Source: Anaerocolumna cellulosilytica (lineage in GTDB: Bacteria; Bacillota; Clostridia; Lachnospirales; Lachnospiraceae). From it: DNA of 64,000 bases. Positions 25,865 through 35,498 of the stretch are shown here, in pieces; position 1 is the first letter of the stretch; each line of letters starts with the position of its first letter. Under the pieces are notes generated by a model. It was not told the DNA's origin, did not search any database, and saw only the letters and a list, made by a program, of their open reading frames with translations. The translations under genes were made by a program, and so were the position numbers. The stretch lies in assembly GCF_014218335.1 (NCBI RefSeq), contig NZ_AP023367.1, forward strand, positions 1,055,501-1,119,500, read 5' to 3'.

Positions 25865-28309
25865 ATGAAGAAAAATTTCTTTAAAAAGAAATTAGCTTCC
25901 GGTCTTGCATTAGCATTAGTAGTTGCAAGTTTAGCTCCAGCAGGATTATCTGCTTCAGCTGCAACAGCAACTAAAGTTGTTAAACAGGGCGGCGGCAAAG
26001 CACCAACTGTTATGTACGTTGGTGGAGCTAAAGTTGATTACAGCTTAAGCAAAGTTTATAAGAGCAACAAATATGCGTGGACAGTAAGTGATTCATCCAT
26101 CGCTACAATCACTAAAACTACAGGTGTTGTTACAGCAAAAGCTCCTGGAACAGTAACTATCAAAGCTACTGCTAGAAATTCATCCGGAAAATGGCTTAAC
26201 GCTTTCACACACAAAATCACTATCAAACAACGTGTAACAAGCATTGATATCAACGCAGAAGATTTCTCTTTAGCAGTTGGTGAAGAAAAAGATTTAGATG
26301 CAGTTAAAAATCCTAAGACTTCAACTGACTCTGTAAGATACGCTTCCAGCGATGAAAAAGTAGCAACTGTTAACGCAACAACTGGTGTTGTTAAAGCGGT
26401 TGGTGTTGGTGAAGCTACAATCACTGTTTACTCCAAAGCTGCTTGGAATACTCCTAACACAAGCACTTACAACAGAACTGATTCTGTTAAAGTAACTGTA
26501 CTTGATGGTATCCAGGCTGTTAAACAGACTACAAAGACTAAATTAGAAGTAACTTTAGCAACTGACGCTAAGGAAAAATTAACGAAAGATAATCTTGTTA
26601 TCACTGACGCTAACGGCGTTAAACAGGTTATCAAAGAAGTTAAATTCTCCGATGACGGAAAAACTGCTACGGTAGAAACTTACTTAGAATTCGTTGACAA
26701 AGCTACATACAAAGTATCTTATGCAGATACTGAAAAAGAATTTGTAGCAAGCGTAGGTAAAGTAGCATCTATCGTAATTGAACCTAAAACAGTTGAATAC
26801 CAGAAAGAAACTGCTTTATCAATCAAATTATTTGATGCTAACGGTGTTGATGTAACTACAGCTGATGAATTACGTAACGTAACTTTCGATTATGATGCTG
26901 CAAAAGCTTATATCGGAGCTATTGAAGATGGTAAATACAAAATCAATGTATATACTTTCCCTTCATCTGTTAGCGTAAAAGCTGTTTACCATACTTATGA
27001 CTATACTGATTTAACTGAAAAAGTATTTGAAAGTACTGCAGTCATCAATTCTGTAGAAGAAATCAAAAACACAGCTACTAATGTTCAGTATACATTAACT
27101 TCTGGAAAAGCTGATTGGACAAAAGTAAATACTACTATTCCTGCAGATGCAACTGGATATAGATTATTTATGAAAGCAAAAGATCAGGCTAACGCAGATT
27201 TAACTGAAAAAGATTTCACTTTTGAATCTTCTGATCCTACTGTATTAGGTGTTTCTAAGACAGACGATGGTGTGTACGTATATGCTATCAAATCTGGTGT
27301 TGCACATATCAAAGTAACTTACGGAAATACAACTCAGTTACTTAAAGTAACAGTTGGAGCAGAAGCAAAAGCAGCTACAATTACTGCAAGTAAGACTAGC
27401 GCTGTATTATACAACTCATTTAGTGATGAAGTTACTATTGATGTTACTGTAAAAGATCAGTATGGAAACAAAATTACTTCAGATAAGTTAGTATCTGTTA
27501 GTGATATTAGTAACGATATCATAGTTGATAATAGCGTAGCTGGTAAAGTAACATTTACATTACCTAAGGGTGCAGGAAAAAATGCTAGCTATACTTATAG
27601 ATTAACATATTTAGACAGAGTTACATCTGTGACTATCAGAACTGTTGCAGTTACTGATTTAAATGAAACATCAGTAAGAGTTGAATCTAATGTTAACACT
27701 GTAGATGTTGTTATGAATGATGATGTTAAGTCTGACAAAAAAGTTGAATTCAAAGCTTTCGCTTATAACTCAAAAGGTGAAAAAGTTAGAGAATTAGCTT
27801 TAAGTGATTCTGACTTTGTTGTTAAAAAAGGAAATGATACAATCGCAAATGCTATTGTAACTGACGGAACTGTTGCAAGCTTTGGAGCATTGAAACTTAA
27901 TGGAAATACTACTGTAAGCCAGGCAGCTGTTGGCGTATACGTTGTAGAATACACAGGTACTATCATTCCTAAGCCTGGAACAACTAAGACAGATACTAAG
28001 AGAGTGACTTTCACTGTTACTAACTCACAGATAAAACCTACAGTTAAACAGGAAAAGACAGTTTCTACAGCTTCTACTTTAGATGCTTTAATTAAAGAAG
28101 CATTTAAAGCATCCGGAGATAAAGAAATCGTTGGATTTAAGGTTGTTGTTAACAAAACAGAGTATACTGAAACAAGTGATCTTAAATCTGTTTCTTTAAC
28201 AAAAGGTGTATCTGTATTAGTAAAATCTATAAAGGTTGCTGAAGACTTTACTAATGGTACTGTAATACATTCTGTAGATGTTAATAAGACAGTATTAATT
28301 ACTGAATAA
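25865..28309 (+). CDS. Secreted surface protein with bacterial Ig-like (Big2) domains
   Basis: This 814-residue protein has a clear signal peptide (basic MKKNFFKKK, hydrophobic core, cleavage likely after ASA near residue 32). Two Big2-type Ig-like repeats follow: about 38-125 (WTVSDSSIATITKTTGVVTA) and 128-213 (YASSDEKVATVNATTGVVKA), with further Ig-like strands to the end. There is no LPXTG, SLH or CWB2 motif, so attachment is unknown. Few codon types dominate in the first half (AAA, GCT, ACT, GTT), as in very highly expressed genes, and promoter and terminator are strong. It may be an S-layer-like major surface protein; that is inference. Confidence 0.75.
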   Translation: MKKNFFKKKLASGLALALVVASLAPAGLSASAATATKVVKQGGGKAPTVMYVGGAKVDYSLSKVYKSNKYAWTVSDSSIATITKTTGVVTAKAPGTVTIKATARNSSGKWLNAFTHKITIKQRVTSIDINAEDFSLAVGEEKDLDAVKNPKTSTDSVRYASSDEKVATVNATTGVVKAVGVGEATITVYSKAAWNTPNTSTYNRTDSVKVTVLDGIQAVKQTTKTKLEVTLATDAKEKLTKDNLVITDANGVKQVIKEVKFSDDGKTATVETYLEFVDKATYKVSYADTEKEFVASVGKVASIVIEPKTVEYQKETALSIKLFDANGVDVTTADELRNVTFDYDAAKAYIGAIEDGKYKINVYTFPSSVSVKAVYHTYDYTDLTEKVFESTAVINSVEEIKNTATNVQYTLTSGKADWTKVNTTIPADATGYRLFMKAKDQANADLTEKDFTFESSDPTVLGVSKTDDGVYVYAIKSGVAHIKVTYGNTTQLLKVTVGAEAKAATITASKTSAVLYNSFSDEVTIDVTVKDQYGNKITSDKLVSVSDISNDIIVDNSVAGKVTFTLPKGAGKNASYTYRLTYLDRVTSVTIRTVAVTDLNETSVRVESNVNTVDVVMNDDVKSDKKVEFKAFAYNSKGEKVRELALSDSDFVVKKGNDTIANAIVTDGTVASFGALKLNGNTTVSQAAVGVYVVEYTGTIIPKPGTTKTDTKRVTFTVTNSQIKPTVKQEKTVSTASTLDALIKEAFKASGDKEIVGFKVVVNKTEYTETSDLKSVSLTKGVSVLVKSIKVAEDFTNGTVIHSVDVNKTVLITE

Positions 28310-28320
28310 TTTAATCATCT

Positions 28321-28356
28321 AAAAAACTAACCACCTAAGGTGGTTAGTTTTTTTTG
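28321..28356 (+). terminator. Strong terminator of the surface-protein gene
   Basis: AAAAAACTAACCACC pairs with GGTGGTTAGTTTTTT across a TAA loop; perfect stem and long T run. Confidence 0.92.
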
Positions 28357-28396
28357 TCTATAATTCAACACACTCCTTAAGAATCCTTAATAATTA

Positions 28397-28425
28397 TTGC
28401 ATTATCCTCCTTTGTATGTTAAAAT
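28397..28425 (+). promoter_or_regulatory. Promoter of the first polysaccharide block
   Basis: TTGCAT (28397-28402), 17 bases, TAAAAT (28420-28425), about 40 bases before the next start codon. Confidence 0.5.
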
Positions 28426-28465
28426 CCATCTTAGTGGAAAGTTAACTCTTAGGAGGATTTTTATA

Positions 28466-31408
28466 ATGAGTGATATAAAGGTTAGTATCATTGTTCCAGT
28501 TTATAATGTTGAAAAATACCTAGTAAATTGTATGGAAAGTATGGTCAATCAAACCTTACAAGAAATCGAGATTATAACAGTTAATGATGGTAGCCCTGAT
28601 AATAGTATTAAGATACTGGAAAAATATGAACAGAAATACCCGGGAAAGGTCAGAGTATATACAACTGAGAACCGGGGGGTTAGTCATGCCCGTAATTACG
28701 GCATAGACCGCGCTCAGGGTGACTACATCATGTTTGTGGACAGTGATGATTATATAGAGCTTAATATGGCCGAGAAACTATATAAAAAGGCTATAACAGA
28801 CAATAATGATTTAGTTATGTGTGCCAGATGTAATGTGTATGAAGTAGAGGGTAAGACAGAACTAAAGAAAAAAGCAATAAAGATATTTTCTATGAATCAA
28901 AACTTTAAGATGATTGACAGAAAATTTGAATATGTACATGCTTCCCCCTTTCCATGGGACAAGCTTTTTAAACGTTCTCTATTAGATGATATACGTTTTC
29001 CGGAAGGAATTCGATTTGAAGATTTAGTAGTGGCTTTTGGTGCCTTGGCAAAGGCTGAAAGTATAGGTGTTGTGCCGGAACCGTTGTATTATTATCGGAA
29101 GACAACACAGGTAGGCTTCTTAAATAGCTTTTCGGAAGCAACAAAGGATATAGTAAAAGCGTTTGCTTTATTGTTTGATTATATGAAGCGTCATGATTTA
29201 TTCGACGAGTTTAAAGAAGAATTGGAATATATATGTGTAAGGCATTTCTTCTATCGTTATGAATCTTTCTATGCGGATGAGAAAAAAGGTCAGTTAAAAT
29301 TAAAAATAGATATTATTAATGCTACCCAGGATTTCTTAGAGGATTATATCCCGGGGTGGTCTAGTAATCATTACTTAAAATATGTAACAAGTGCATCTCT
29401 TAAGAAACATATGAAGTATTATGTAAATCGTAATAAAGCAATTCAATATGTAACCTATCGGGAAAAGGTACCTGGCAGAGTGTACCGGTTATTTTTGAAA
29501 ATAAGTGGTAAATGGGATAAAGTATCTCGTAAATGGAAAAAATTTAAAAAGAGCAAGAAAAAAGCTGCGGTTATTAAACGTAATATAAAAAAATCTAAAG
29601 TATATAAGCTATTTCACTTACCGTCAGATATGAAATACTCAAAGTACTATGATAGCCTACAGGTGAATGAGAAGGTTATCTTATTCGAATCCAAGCATGG
29701 AGAGGATTTAGCTGGTAATATCTTTAATATGATATATGAAACTGCCAGAGACAAATATCGTGATTACCGTATATGCCTTGTAATGAAAAAAGACCTAATA
29801 GAAACCTATAGCAAGCAGTTAAGCAACTATGGTATAAATCACGTTCATTTTATAGAATTACACACCGATGAATATTTAAGAACCTTGGCTTTGGCAAAGT
29901 ACTTAGTTACAGATACCAGTTTTCCTCCCTATTTTATTAAGAAACCAAATCAAGTATACTTAAATACTTGGCATGGTACGCCTCTTAAAGCCATGGGACG
30001 TATTGTACCGGACAGAGAATATGCACTTGGTAATGTCCAGAGAAACTTTTATATAGCAGACTATCTATTATATCAGAATGAATTTTCTAAAAAGGTATTT
30101 TTTGATGACTATATGCTAAATGAAGTATACAAAGGTAAAGTGCTACTATCCGGTTATCCGAGAAACTCTTCCTTTTATCGTACGGATAGAAGAGATAAAA
30201 TACGCACAGAGTGTGGATTAACAGAGAAACAGGTATTAGTTTATATGCCGACCTGGAGAGGATTGCTTCATAAGAAGCAGAATAAGGAGCAGGTAGAGAA
30301 AATTTTTAGCTACCTTGCACATTTAGACCATAAATTAAGAGATGACCAGGTATTATTTGTAAAGTTACATCCCTTTGTAAAACGGAGTATTAATTATTCA
30401 GAATTAATTCATGTTAAGGAATTTCCAAGTGAATACGAGACCTATGACTTCTTAAATGCAAGTGACTTACTGATTACTGATTACTCTAGTATTATGTTCG
30501 ACTATGCATGTTCAAAGAAGAAGATTATTCTGTTCACTTACGATAGAGCAGAATATCTTGGTGACAGAGGTATTTACATTGATTTGGATGAGATGGATTT
30601 GCCTAAGGTTGAAACCGTAGATGATTTAGTTAAAGAAATAAACAATCCAGATTATGATTATCCAAAGTTCTATAAACGATTTTGCAGCTATGATTCTGCA
30701 GAGACTGCTAAAAATGTATGTGACATGGTATTCTTGCAAGAAGATACAAAACTACAGGTAGTGGATTACAGTAAGAATCAGGAATCCAATGTCCTTATTT
30801 ATACCAAAGCGCTTAAAAATAACGAAGAAGATTTGAAGTTCATCGAAGGCTTAAATAATAGAAAAGATAAAGAAAAAAATCTTTTTCTACATTTTAAAGC
30901 TGGAGCAATGAAAAAGACTTCAAGAAACTTAAGCCTGCTTAATCAAGAGATAGGCTATATACCAATATCCCCTGGAAGAAATTATACATTTTCAGAATAT
31001 ATTGCTTTTATCCTAACATTCCGTTTTGGGATTAAGAATAGTTATACAAAGAATAAGATTAACACTTTGGCAGAACGTGAGACCGCCAAATATTATGGGA
31101 ATACTGCGTTTGATTATGTTATAAATTATTCAGGCATGGATTTAATGCTTATTCATGTTTTTGATGCCATAGATGCTAAAAAGATATTTTATTTTCATGA
31201 CTTTAATGAAAAGAAATATAATTCATCTAAAATTTATAAAAAGAATATACAGTATGCAATAACGCATCTGTCACAATATACACTGGTTATAGTACCATCT
31301 TCGATGGAGAAGTTAGCTGAGATAAAGCAGCTAAGAGAAAAAGTGAAAATTATTACAATTGATGAGAAACCGGTTAGTATTGATACCATTCTAAAGGAGG
31401 TTATATAG
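28466..31408 (+). CDS. GT2 glycosyltransferase fused to CDP-glycerol glycerophosphotransferase
   Basis: This 980-residue protein starts at the ATG after TTAGGAGG. Residues 5-250 are a GT-A glycosyltransferase 2 domain (VSIIVPVYNVEKYL; metal site in MFVDSDDYIE). Residues about 420-760 match TagB/TagF-type CDP-glycerol:poly(glycerophosphate) transferases (LNTWHGTPLKAMG, YMPTWRG, LITDYSSIMFDYA, ILFTYDRAEYLGDRG). The last 200 residues are unassigned. It probably both glycosylates and adds (glycero)phosphate units to a wall polymer at the membrane face. Its stop overlaps the next start (TAGTG), so the two genes are coupled. Confidence 0.85.
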   Translation: MSDIKVSIIVPVYNVEKYLVNCMESMVNQTLQEIEIITVNDGSPDNSIKILEKYEQKYPGKVRVYTTENRGVSHARNYGIDRAQGDYIMFVDSDDYIELNMAEKLYKKAITDNNDLVMCARCNVYEVEGKTELKKKAIKIFSMNQNFKMIDRKFEYVHASPFPWDKLFKRSLLDDIRFPEGIRFEDLVVAFGALAKAESIGVVPEPLYYYRKTTQVGFLNSFSEATKDIVKAFALLFDYMKRHDLFDEFKEELEYICVRHFFYRYESFYADEKKGQLKLKIDIINATQDFLEDYIPGWSSNHYLKYVTSASLKKHMKYYVNRNKAIQYVTYREKVPGRVYRLFLKISGKWDKVSRKWKKFKKSKKKAAVIKRNIKKSKVYKLFHLPSDMKYSKYYDSLQVNEKVILFESKHGEDLAGNIFNMIYETARDKYRDYRICLVMKKDLIETYSKQLSNYGINHVHFIELHTDEYLRTLALAKYLVTDTSFPPYFIKKPNQVYLNTWHGTPLKAMGRIVPDREYALGNVQRNFYIADYLLYQNEFSKKVFFDDYMLNEVYKGKVLLSGYPRNSSFYRTDRRDKIRTECGLTEKQVLVYMPTWRGLLHKKQNKEQVEKIFSYLAHLDHKLRDDQVLFVKLHPFVKRSINYSELIHVKEFPSEYETYDFLNASDLLITDYSSIMFDYACSKKKIILFTYDRAEYLGDRGIYIDLDEMDLPKVETVDDLVKEINNPDYDYPKFYKRFCSYDSAETAKNVCDMVFLQEDTKLQVVDYSKNQESNVLIYTKALKNNEEDLKFIEGLNNRKDKEKNLFLHFKAGAMKKTSRNLSLLNQEIGYIPISPGRNYTFSEYIAFILTFRFGIKNSYTKNKINTLAERETAKYYGNTAFDYVINYSGMDLMLIHVFDAIDAKKIFYFHDFNEKKYNSSKIYKKNIQYAITHLSQYTLVIVPSSMEKLAEIKQLREKVKIITIDEKPVSIDTILKEVI

Positions 31409-33636
31409 TGAAGGCTGGAGTTGTAACATTTCATAACGCCCACAACTTTGGAGCAAGTCTTCAAACCTGGGCTTTGCAGAGAGTTTTAAAGAATAATAAA
31501 ATAGAAGCCTCAGTTATTCATTATCATCCAAGCATCATTGATGACCTATATAATCCTCTAAAAGGGAAAGAAGGGTTTGCTAAAAGTATTGCTAAATTTA
31601 AGCTACGACGTAAAAACCCTAGAAGCCTGGAAAGATATAATAACTACACTGGTTTTATCCATAAACAGTTCGATCTTCTGGGTGACTTTACCACCTATGA
31701 AGAATTGGAAGCTGCCAATCTTAACTTAGATGCTTATATAGTTGGCAGTGACCAGGTGTGGAACAGTGAGCATATCGGTGGTTTTGATCCAGCTTTCTTT
31801 CTTGACTTTGTGAAAGATAAGGAAGCTGTCAAGATTTCTTATGCAGCAAGTATTGGTAAGGATTATGTTCTTCCCATATACCATGATAAGATAAGAAACA
31901 GTTTAAAGAGTTTTACATCCATATCCGTTAGAGAAAAGAGTGCGAAGAAAGCTATTGGTAACTTAACAGATAAATCGGTTGATGTTGTTTTAGATCCAAC
32001 TCTTTTACTCCCCAGAGAAGATTATGATGCAATTAAGACAATGCCAAATATCAGAGAAAAATATATCTTTGTATATATGATGGAACACAATCCGGATGTA
32101 ATCGCATTTGCCAACAGAGTATCAACTGCTACAGGTCTGCCAATTATTCAAAGAAGACCAAACAAGCTCTTTAAAAATGAAATCGGAAGCTGTTACACCT
32201 CAGCGCCTGGAGATTTCCTGGGACTTATCGAGAAGGCGGAATATGTTATAACAAATTCCTTTCATGGTACAGTATTTTCAATTATTTACGAAACCCCGTT
32301 TGTATCCATGCTCCACTCCAATACCGGAAGTAGAACCATAGACCTATTAAAAGCTTTGAATCTGGAATCACATCTCTTGTATAAGAAGGAAGAATTTAAA
32401 GATTTCTCCCAGTTTGCCATAGAGAACCCAGAGAAACTGCGAAAGAGAATCCTTGAATTAAGACAAAGCTCTTTAGTCTTTTTAATGGATGCCCTAGGAG
32501 AAAATGCAAGGAATACAAAAGTAGCCTGTCCGACTAATATTACAAAGATGGAATGCTATGGCTGCTTTGCATGTAAAGAAATCTGCCCGACAAAGGCTAT
32601 CACAATGGCTGCCGATGCAGAAGGTTTTAAATATCCTGTCGTTGACGAAGAAAAATGTATTGATTGTGGTGCCTGTAGTAAAGCGTGTATTCGCAAATCC
32701 AATCAATTGCTGGAATTTAAAGAAGAATATCCTAAAGTATACTCTGTAATGAATAAATCAGAGGAGGTTCGGTTAAAGAGTTCTTCCGGTGCTATTTTTC
32801 CAGAACTGGCCAGATATGTAATCGAAGAGAAAAAAGGTTATGTAGTTGGTGTAAAATACGATAAGGATATGAGGGTGGTGTCTTCCATAGCACATAATAT
32901 GGAGGATGTAAAAGCATTCTATGGTTCTAAATATGTAAAGAGTGATTTTGATGGCATTTTTCCAAGAATAAAACAACTTTTAATTGATAAGGAGACAGTT
33001 CTATATTCAGGCTTACCCTGTGAATGTGCTGCCTTACGCTCTTATTTAAGAAAAGAATATGAAAATTTAGTAATTTGTGAAATTTTATGTCATGCTTCGC
33101 CTTCACCAAAAGTGTATGAGCAATATATTGATTACTTAAATAACAAATATAAATCGAAAGTAGTTAAATTAACCTTCCGTAATAAGAATTCAGGTTGGCT
33201 AATTCATAAAGCAACCATGGTAATTGAGTTTGCAAATGGTAAAGTTTTAAATGTGAATGCGAGAAAAAATAATTATTTCCGTGCTTTCTTAAATGATTAT
33301 ATTTCAAGACCTAGCTGTAGCATCTGTGCATATACCTATCGTAACCGGGTAGGTGATGTTACCCTTGGCGACTTCTGGGGAATTAAAGATATTGACCCGT
33401 CAATGTTTGATGATAAAGGTGTCAGCTTGTTATTAGTCAATAATGAAAGAGGAAGTAAGATCTGGGAAGCGGTAAAAGAAAACTTCACATACAAAAATAG
33501 TAACATGACGGCTGCATTTAAGAAAAATCATAGTAAACCCAGCCGTTATAAATTGGAGCGCATGGAATTGTTTTCAAAATTGGATAAAAAGCCAATCGAT
33601 GATTTATTGTATAGTTATAATGATTTGAGAAAATAA
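31408..33636 (+). CDS. Polysaccharide pyruvyl transferase fused to ferredoxin/FrhB domain
   Basis: This 742-residue protein has a GTG start after AAGGAGG. Residues 1-350 match the polysaccharide pyruvyl-transferase family (GVVTFHNAHNFGASLQTWAL, GSDQVWNSE, ITNSFHGTVFSI). Residues about 375-425 carry two 4Fe-4S motifs (CYGCFACKEICP and CIDCGACSKAC), and the rest matches the coenzyme F420 hydrogenase/dehydrogenase beta-subunit (FrhB) family (GLPCECAALRSYL, GDFWGIKD). Such fusions occur in surface-polysaccharide loci. The first half should add a pyruvate-type group; the redox half may act on a sugar or the transferred group. The reaction is unknown. Confidence 0.8.
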   Translation: MKAGVVTFHNAHNFGASLQTWALQRVLKNNKIEASVIHYHPSIIDDLYNPLKGKEGFAKSIAKFKLRRKNPRSLERYNNYTGFIHKQFDLLGDFTTYEELEAANLNLDAYIVGSDQVWNSEHIGGFDPAFFLDFVKDKEAVKISYAASIGKDYVLPIYHDKIRNSLKSFTSISVREKSAKKAIGNLTDKSVDVVLDPTLLLPREDYDAIKTMPNIREKYIFVYMMEHNPDVIAFANRVSTATGLPIIQRRPNKLFKNEIGSCYTSAPGDFLGLIEKAEYVITNSFHGTVFSIIYETPFVSMLHSNTGSRTIDLLKALNLESHLLYKKEEFKDFSQFAIENPEKLRKRILELRQSSLVFLMDALGENARNTKVACPTNITKMECYGCFACKEICPTKAITMAADAEGFKYPVVDEEKCIDCGACSKACIRKSNQLLEFKEEYPKVYSVMNKSEEVRLKSSSGAIFPELARYVIEEKKGYVVGVKYDKDMRVVSSIAHNMEDVKAFYGSKYVKSDFDGIFPRIKQLLIDKETVLYSGLPCECAALRSYLRKEYENLVICEILCHASPSPKVYEQYIDYLNNKYKSKVVKLTFRNKNSGWLIHKATMVIEFANGKVLNVNARKNNYFRAFLNDYISRPSCSICAYTYRNRVGDVTLGDFWGIKDIDPSMFDDKGVSLLLVNNERGSKIWEAVKENFTYKNSNMTAAFKKNHSKPSRYKLERMELFSKLDKKPIDDLLYSYNDLRK

Positions 33637-33648
33637 CTGAAATATTAT

Positions 33649-33691
33649 AGGCTGCTGGAAATATTTAACATAAAATTAGGTGCAGCAGCCT
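33649..33691. other. Intergenic hairpin
   Basis: AGGCTGCTG pairs perfectly with CAGCAGCCT across 25 bases. No T run follows, so it is unlikely to be a terminator; it may set mRNA stability between the genes. Confidence 0.4.
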
Positions 33692-33719
33692 GTGATAATC
33701 GAAAGGTGCAGGTGTTAAT

Positions 33720-34496
33720 TTGAAGAAATATTGGAATAATTTTAAAAAATACCGATTTTTACTAGGTGAACTAGTGAAAAAAGGTATTACTTTAAGATAT
33801 AGAAGATCCTATCTAGGTATTCTCTGGACTCTGATTGAGCCTTTGCTTACTATGATAGTATTGACTGTTGTTTTTGGTACCTTATTTGGTAATGAGGATA
33901 AGCAATTCCCGGTATATATTCTATCCGGTAGACTTTTATATTCTTTCTTTTCCAACAGTACCAAAGTTGCTATGAAATCCATTCGTATGAACAGCAGCAT
34001 GATTAAAAAGGTATATGTACCGAAATATATGTACCCATTAGCCAGTATTTTAACTGACTATATTATATTTATGATATCACTAATCATCTTGGTTGCAGTT
34101 GGAGTTGTATTACAAGTTAAGCCTACTTTTTATTTGTTTCAGGTAATCATACCATTGGCAGTACTGCCAATTATGTGCTATGGTATCGGTTTGATATTGG
34201 CAACCTTGTCCGTGTTCTTTAGAGATTTAGAATACATTTGGTCAGTAGCACTTATGATGGTAATGTACACATCTGCAATCTTTTATAAACCAGCTAAAAT
34301 TATCAAAGGTGGTTACGGCTGGCTTTTAGAAATAAATCCTCTGTATTCTGTAGTTGTAAATTTTAGAAATTCCATTTTTGGAGCTCCATTAGATCAGCGA
34401 GCATTAGCCTTATCATTGGTATATAGTGTTGGATTTTTGGCAATTGGAGCATTTATGTTCTATAAGAAGCAGGATCAGTTTATATTGCACGTGTAA
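33720..34496 (+). CDS. Polysaccharide ABC exporter permease (TagG/Wzm-type)
   Basis: This 258-residue permease starts at TTG 33720 after AGGTGCAGGTG. Six membrane helices and the family opening KKGITLRYRRSYLGILWTLIEPLL are typical of ABC-2 exporters of teichoic acid and O-antigen. With the ATPase encoded 55 bases downstream it should export the lipid-linked polymer made by the two preceding enzymes. Confidence 0.9.
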   Translation: MKKYWNNFKKYRFLLGELVKKGITLRYRRSYLGILWTLIEPLLTMIVLTVVFGTLFGNEDKQFPVYILSGRLLYSFFSNSTKVAMKSIRMNSSMIKKVYVPKYMYPLASILTDYIIFMISLIILVAVGVVLQVKPTFYLFQVIIPLAVLPIMCYGIGLILATLSVFFRDLEYIWSVALMMVMYTSAIFYKPAKIIKGGYGWLLEINPLYSVVVNFRNSIFGAPLDQRALALSLVYSVGFLAIGAFMFYKKQDQFILHV

Positions 34497-34551
34497 TTGC
34501 ACATAAAGAACTTGCTTACAGAATAACAGTGAAGAATAAAGGAGGCATACT

Positions 34552-35289
34552 ATGAAAAAGACAGCAGTAGATGTAAGTCATGTCAGTATGCGGTTTAACT
34601 TAGCATCACAAAAGGTTGACAACTTAAAGGAATACTTTATTAAATTAATCAGAAGAGAATTAAAATATAAAGAGTTTTGGGCTTTACAGGATGTAAGCTT
34701 ACGCATAGATCAGGGAGACCGTGTTGGGATTCTGGGGTTAAATGGAGCAGGTAAGAGTACCTTACTAAAAATAATTGCAGGCGTTTTAAAGCCTACCGAA
34801 GGTTCAGTAACGGTAAAGGGGAGGATAGCACCATTGTTGGAGCTTGGTGCAGGTTTTGAAAAAGAATATACCGGTGCAGAAAATATATATTTGTATGGTG
34901 CTGTATTAGGGTATCCAAGAGAATTCATTGCCGAGAAATACAATGAAATTATTGAATTCTCAGAATTGGGGAAGTTTATTGATGTACCCTTAAAGAATTA
35001 TTCCTCCGGTATGAAATCAAGACTTGGTTTTTCTATTGCTACGATTGTTGAACCAGATGTATTAATACTTGATGAGGTTCTTGCAGTAGGTGATGCAAAG
35101 TTTAAGAAAAAATGTGAAGCTAAAATCCAATCCATGTTTGATAAAGGGGTTACTGTATTATTTGTATCCCATTCCCTGGCACAGGTTCAAAAAATCTGTA
35201 ATAAAGCTATTCTGCTAGAAAAGGGAAAGGTGATAGCACAAGGCGGAATTGAAGAAGTCAGTGCTATCTATGAAGAGAAGACTAAGTAA
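34552..35289 (+). CDS. Polysaccharide ABC exporter ATPase (TagH/Wzt-type, no C-terminal domain)
   Basis: This 245-residue ATPase has Walker A GILGLNGAGKSTLLKII, the exporter-specific APLLELGAGFEKEYTGAENI, signature YSSGMKSRLGFSIA and Walker B VLILDEVLAVGDAKF. It ends right after the nucleotide-binding domain, so it lacks the carbohydrate-binding extension seen in the second exporter (46987-48180). AAGGAGG precedes the ATG. Confidence 0.92.
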   Translation: MKKTAVDVSHVSMRFNLASQKVDNLKEYFIKLIRRELKYKEFWALQDVSLRIDQGDRVGILGLNGAGKSTLLKIIAGVLKPTEGSVTVKGRIAPLLELGAGFEKEYTGAENIYLYGAVLGYPREFIAEKYNEIIEFSELGKFIDVPLKNYSSGMKSRLGFSIATIVEPDVLILDEVLAVGDAKFKKKCEAKIQSMFDKGVTVLFVSHSLAQVQKICNKAILLEKGKVIAQGGIEEVSAIYEEKTK

Positions 35290-35424
35290 AGCGGTTGTAA
35301 AACGAGATTTATATATAGTTGCAAAACATAATTACCTATAGTATTCTTATCGTCAATTGTGGAACGTGTCTACTTAAACCCTCTAATCCTATTGTATCGC
35401 AATCGCCTATAATATCTTTATAAT

Positions 35425-35470
35425 AAAACAGAAGCCACAGCAATAATCATATGCTGTGACTTCTGTTTTA
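35425..35470. terminator. Bidirectional terminator
   Basis: AAAACAGAAG-CACAGCA pairs with TGCTGTG-CTTCTGTTTT. T runs exist on both strands, ending the rightward exporter genes and the leftward ligase gene. Confidence 0.85.
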
Positions 35471-35498
35471 TATCTATAAATCAAATTGAATCTATCAG

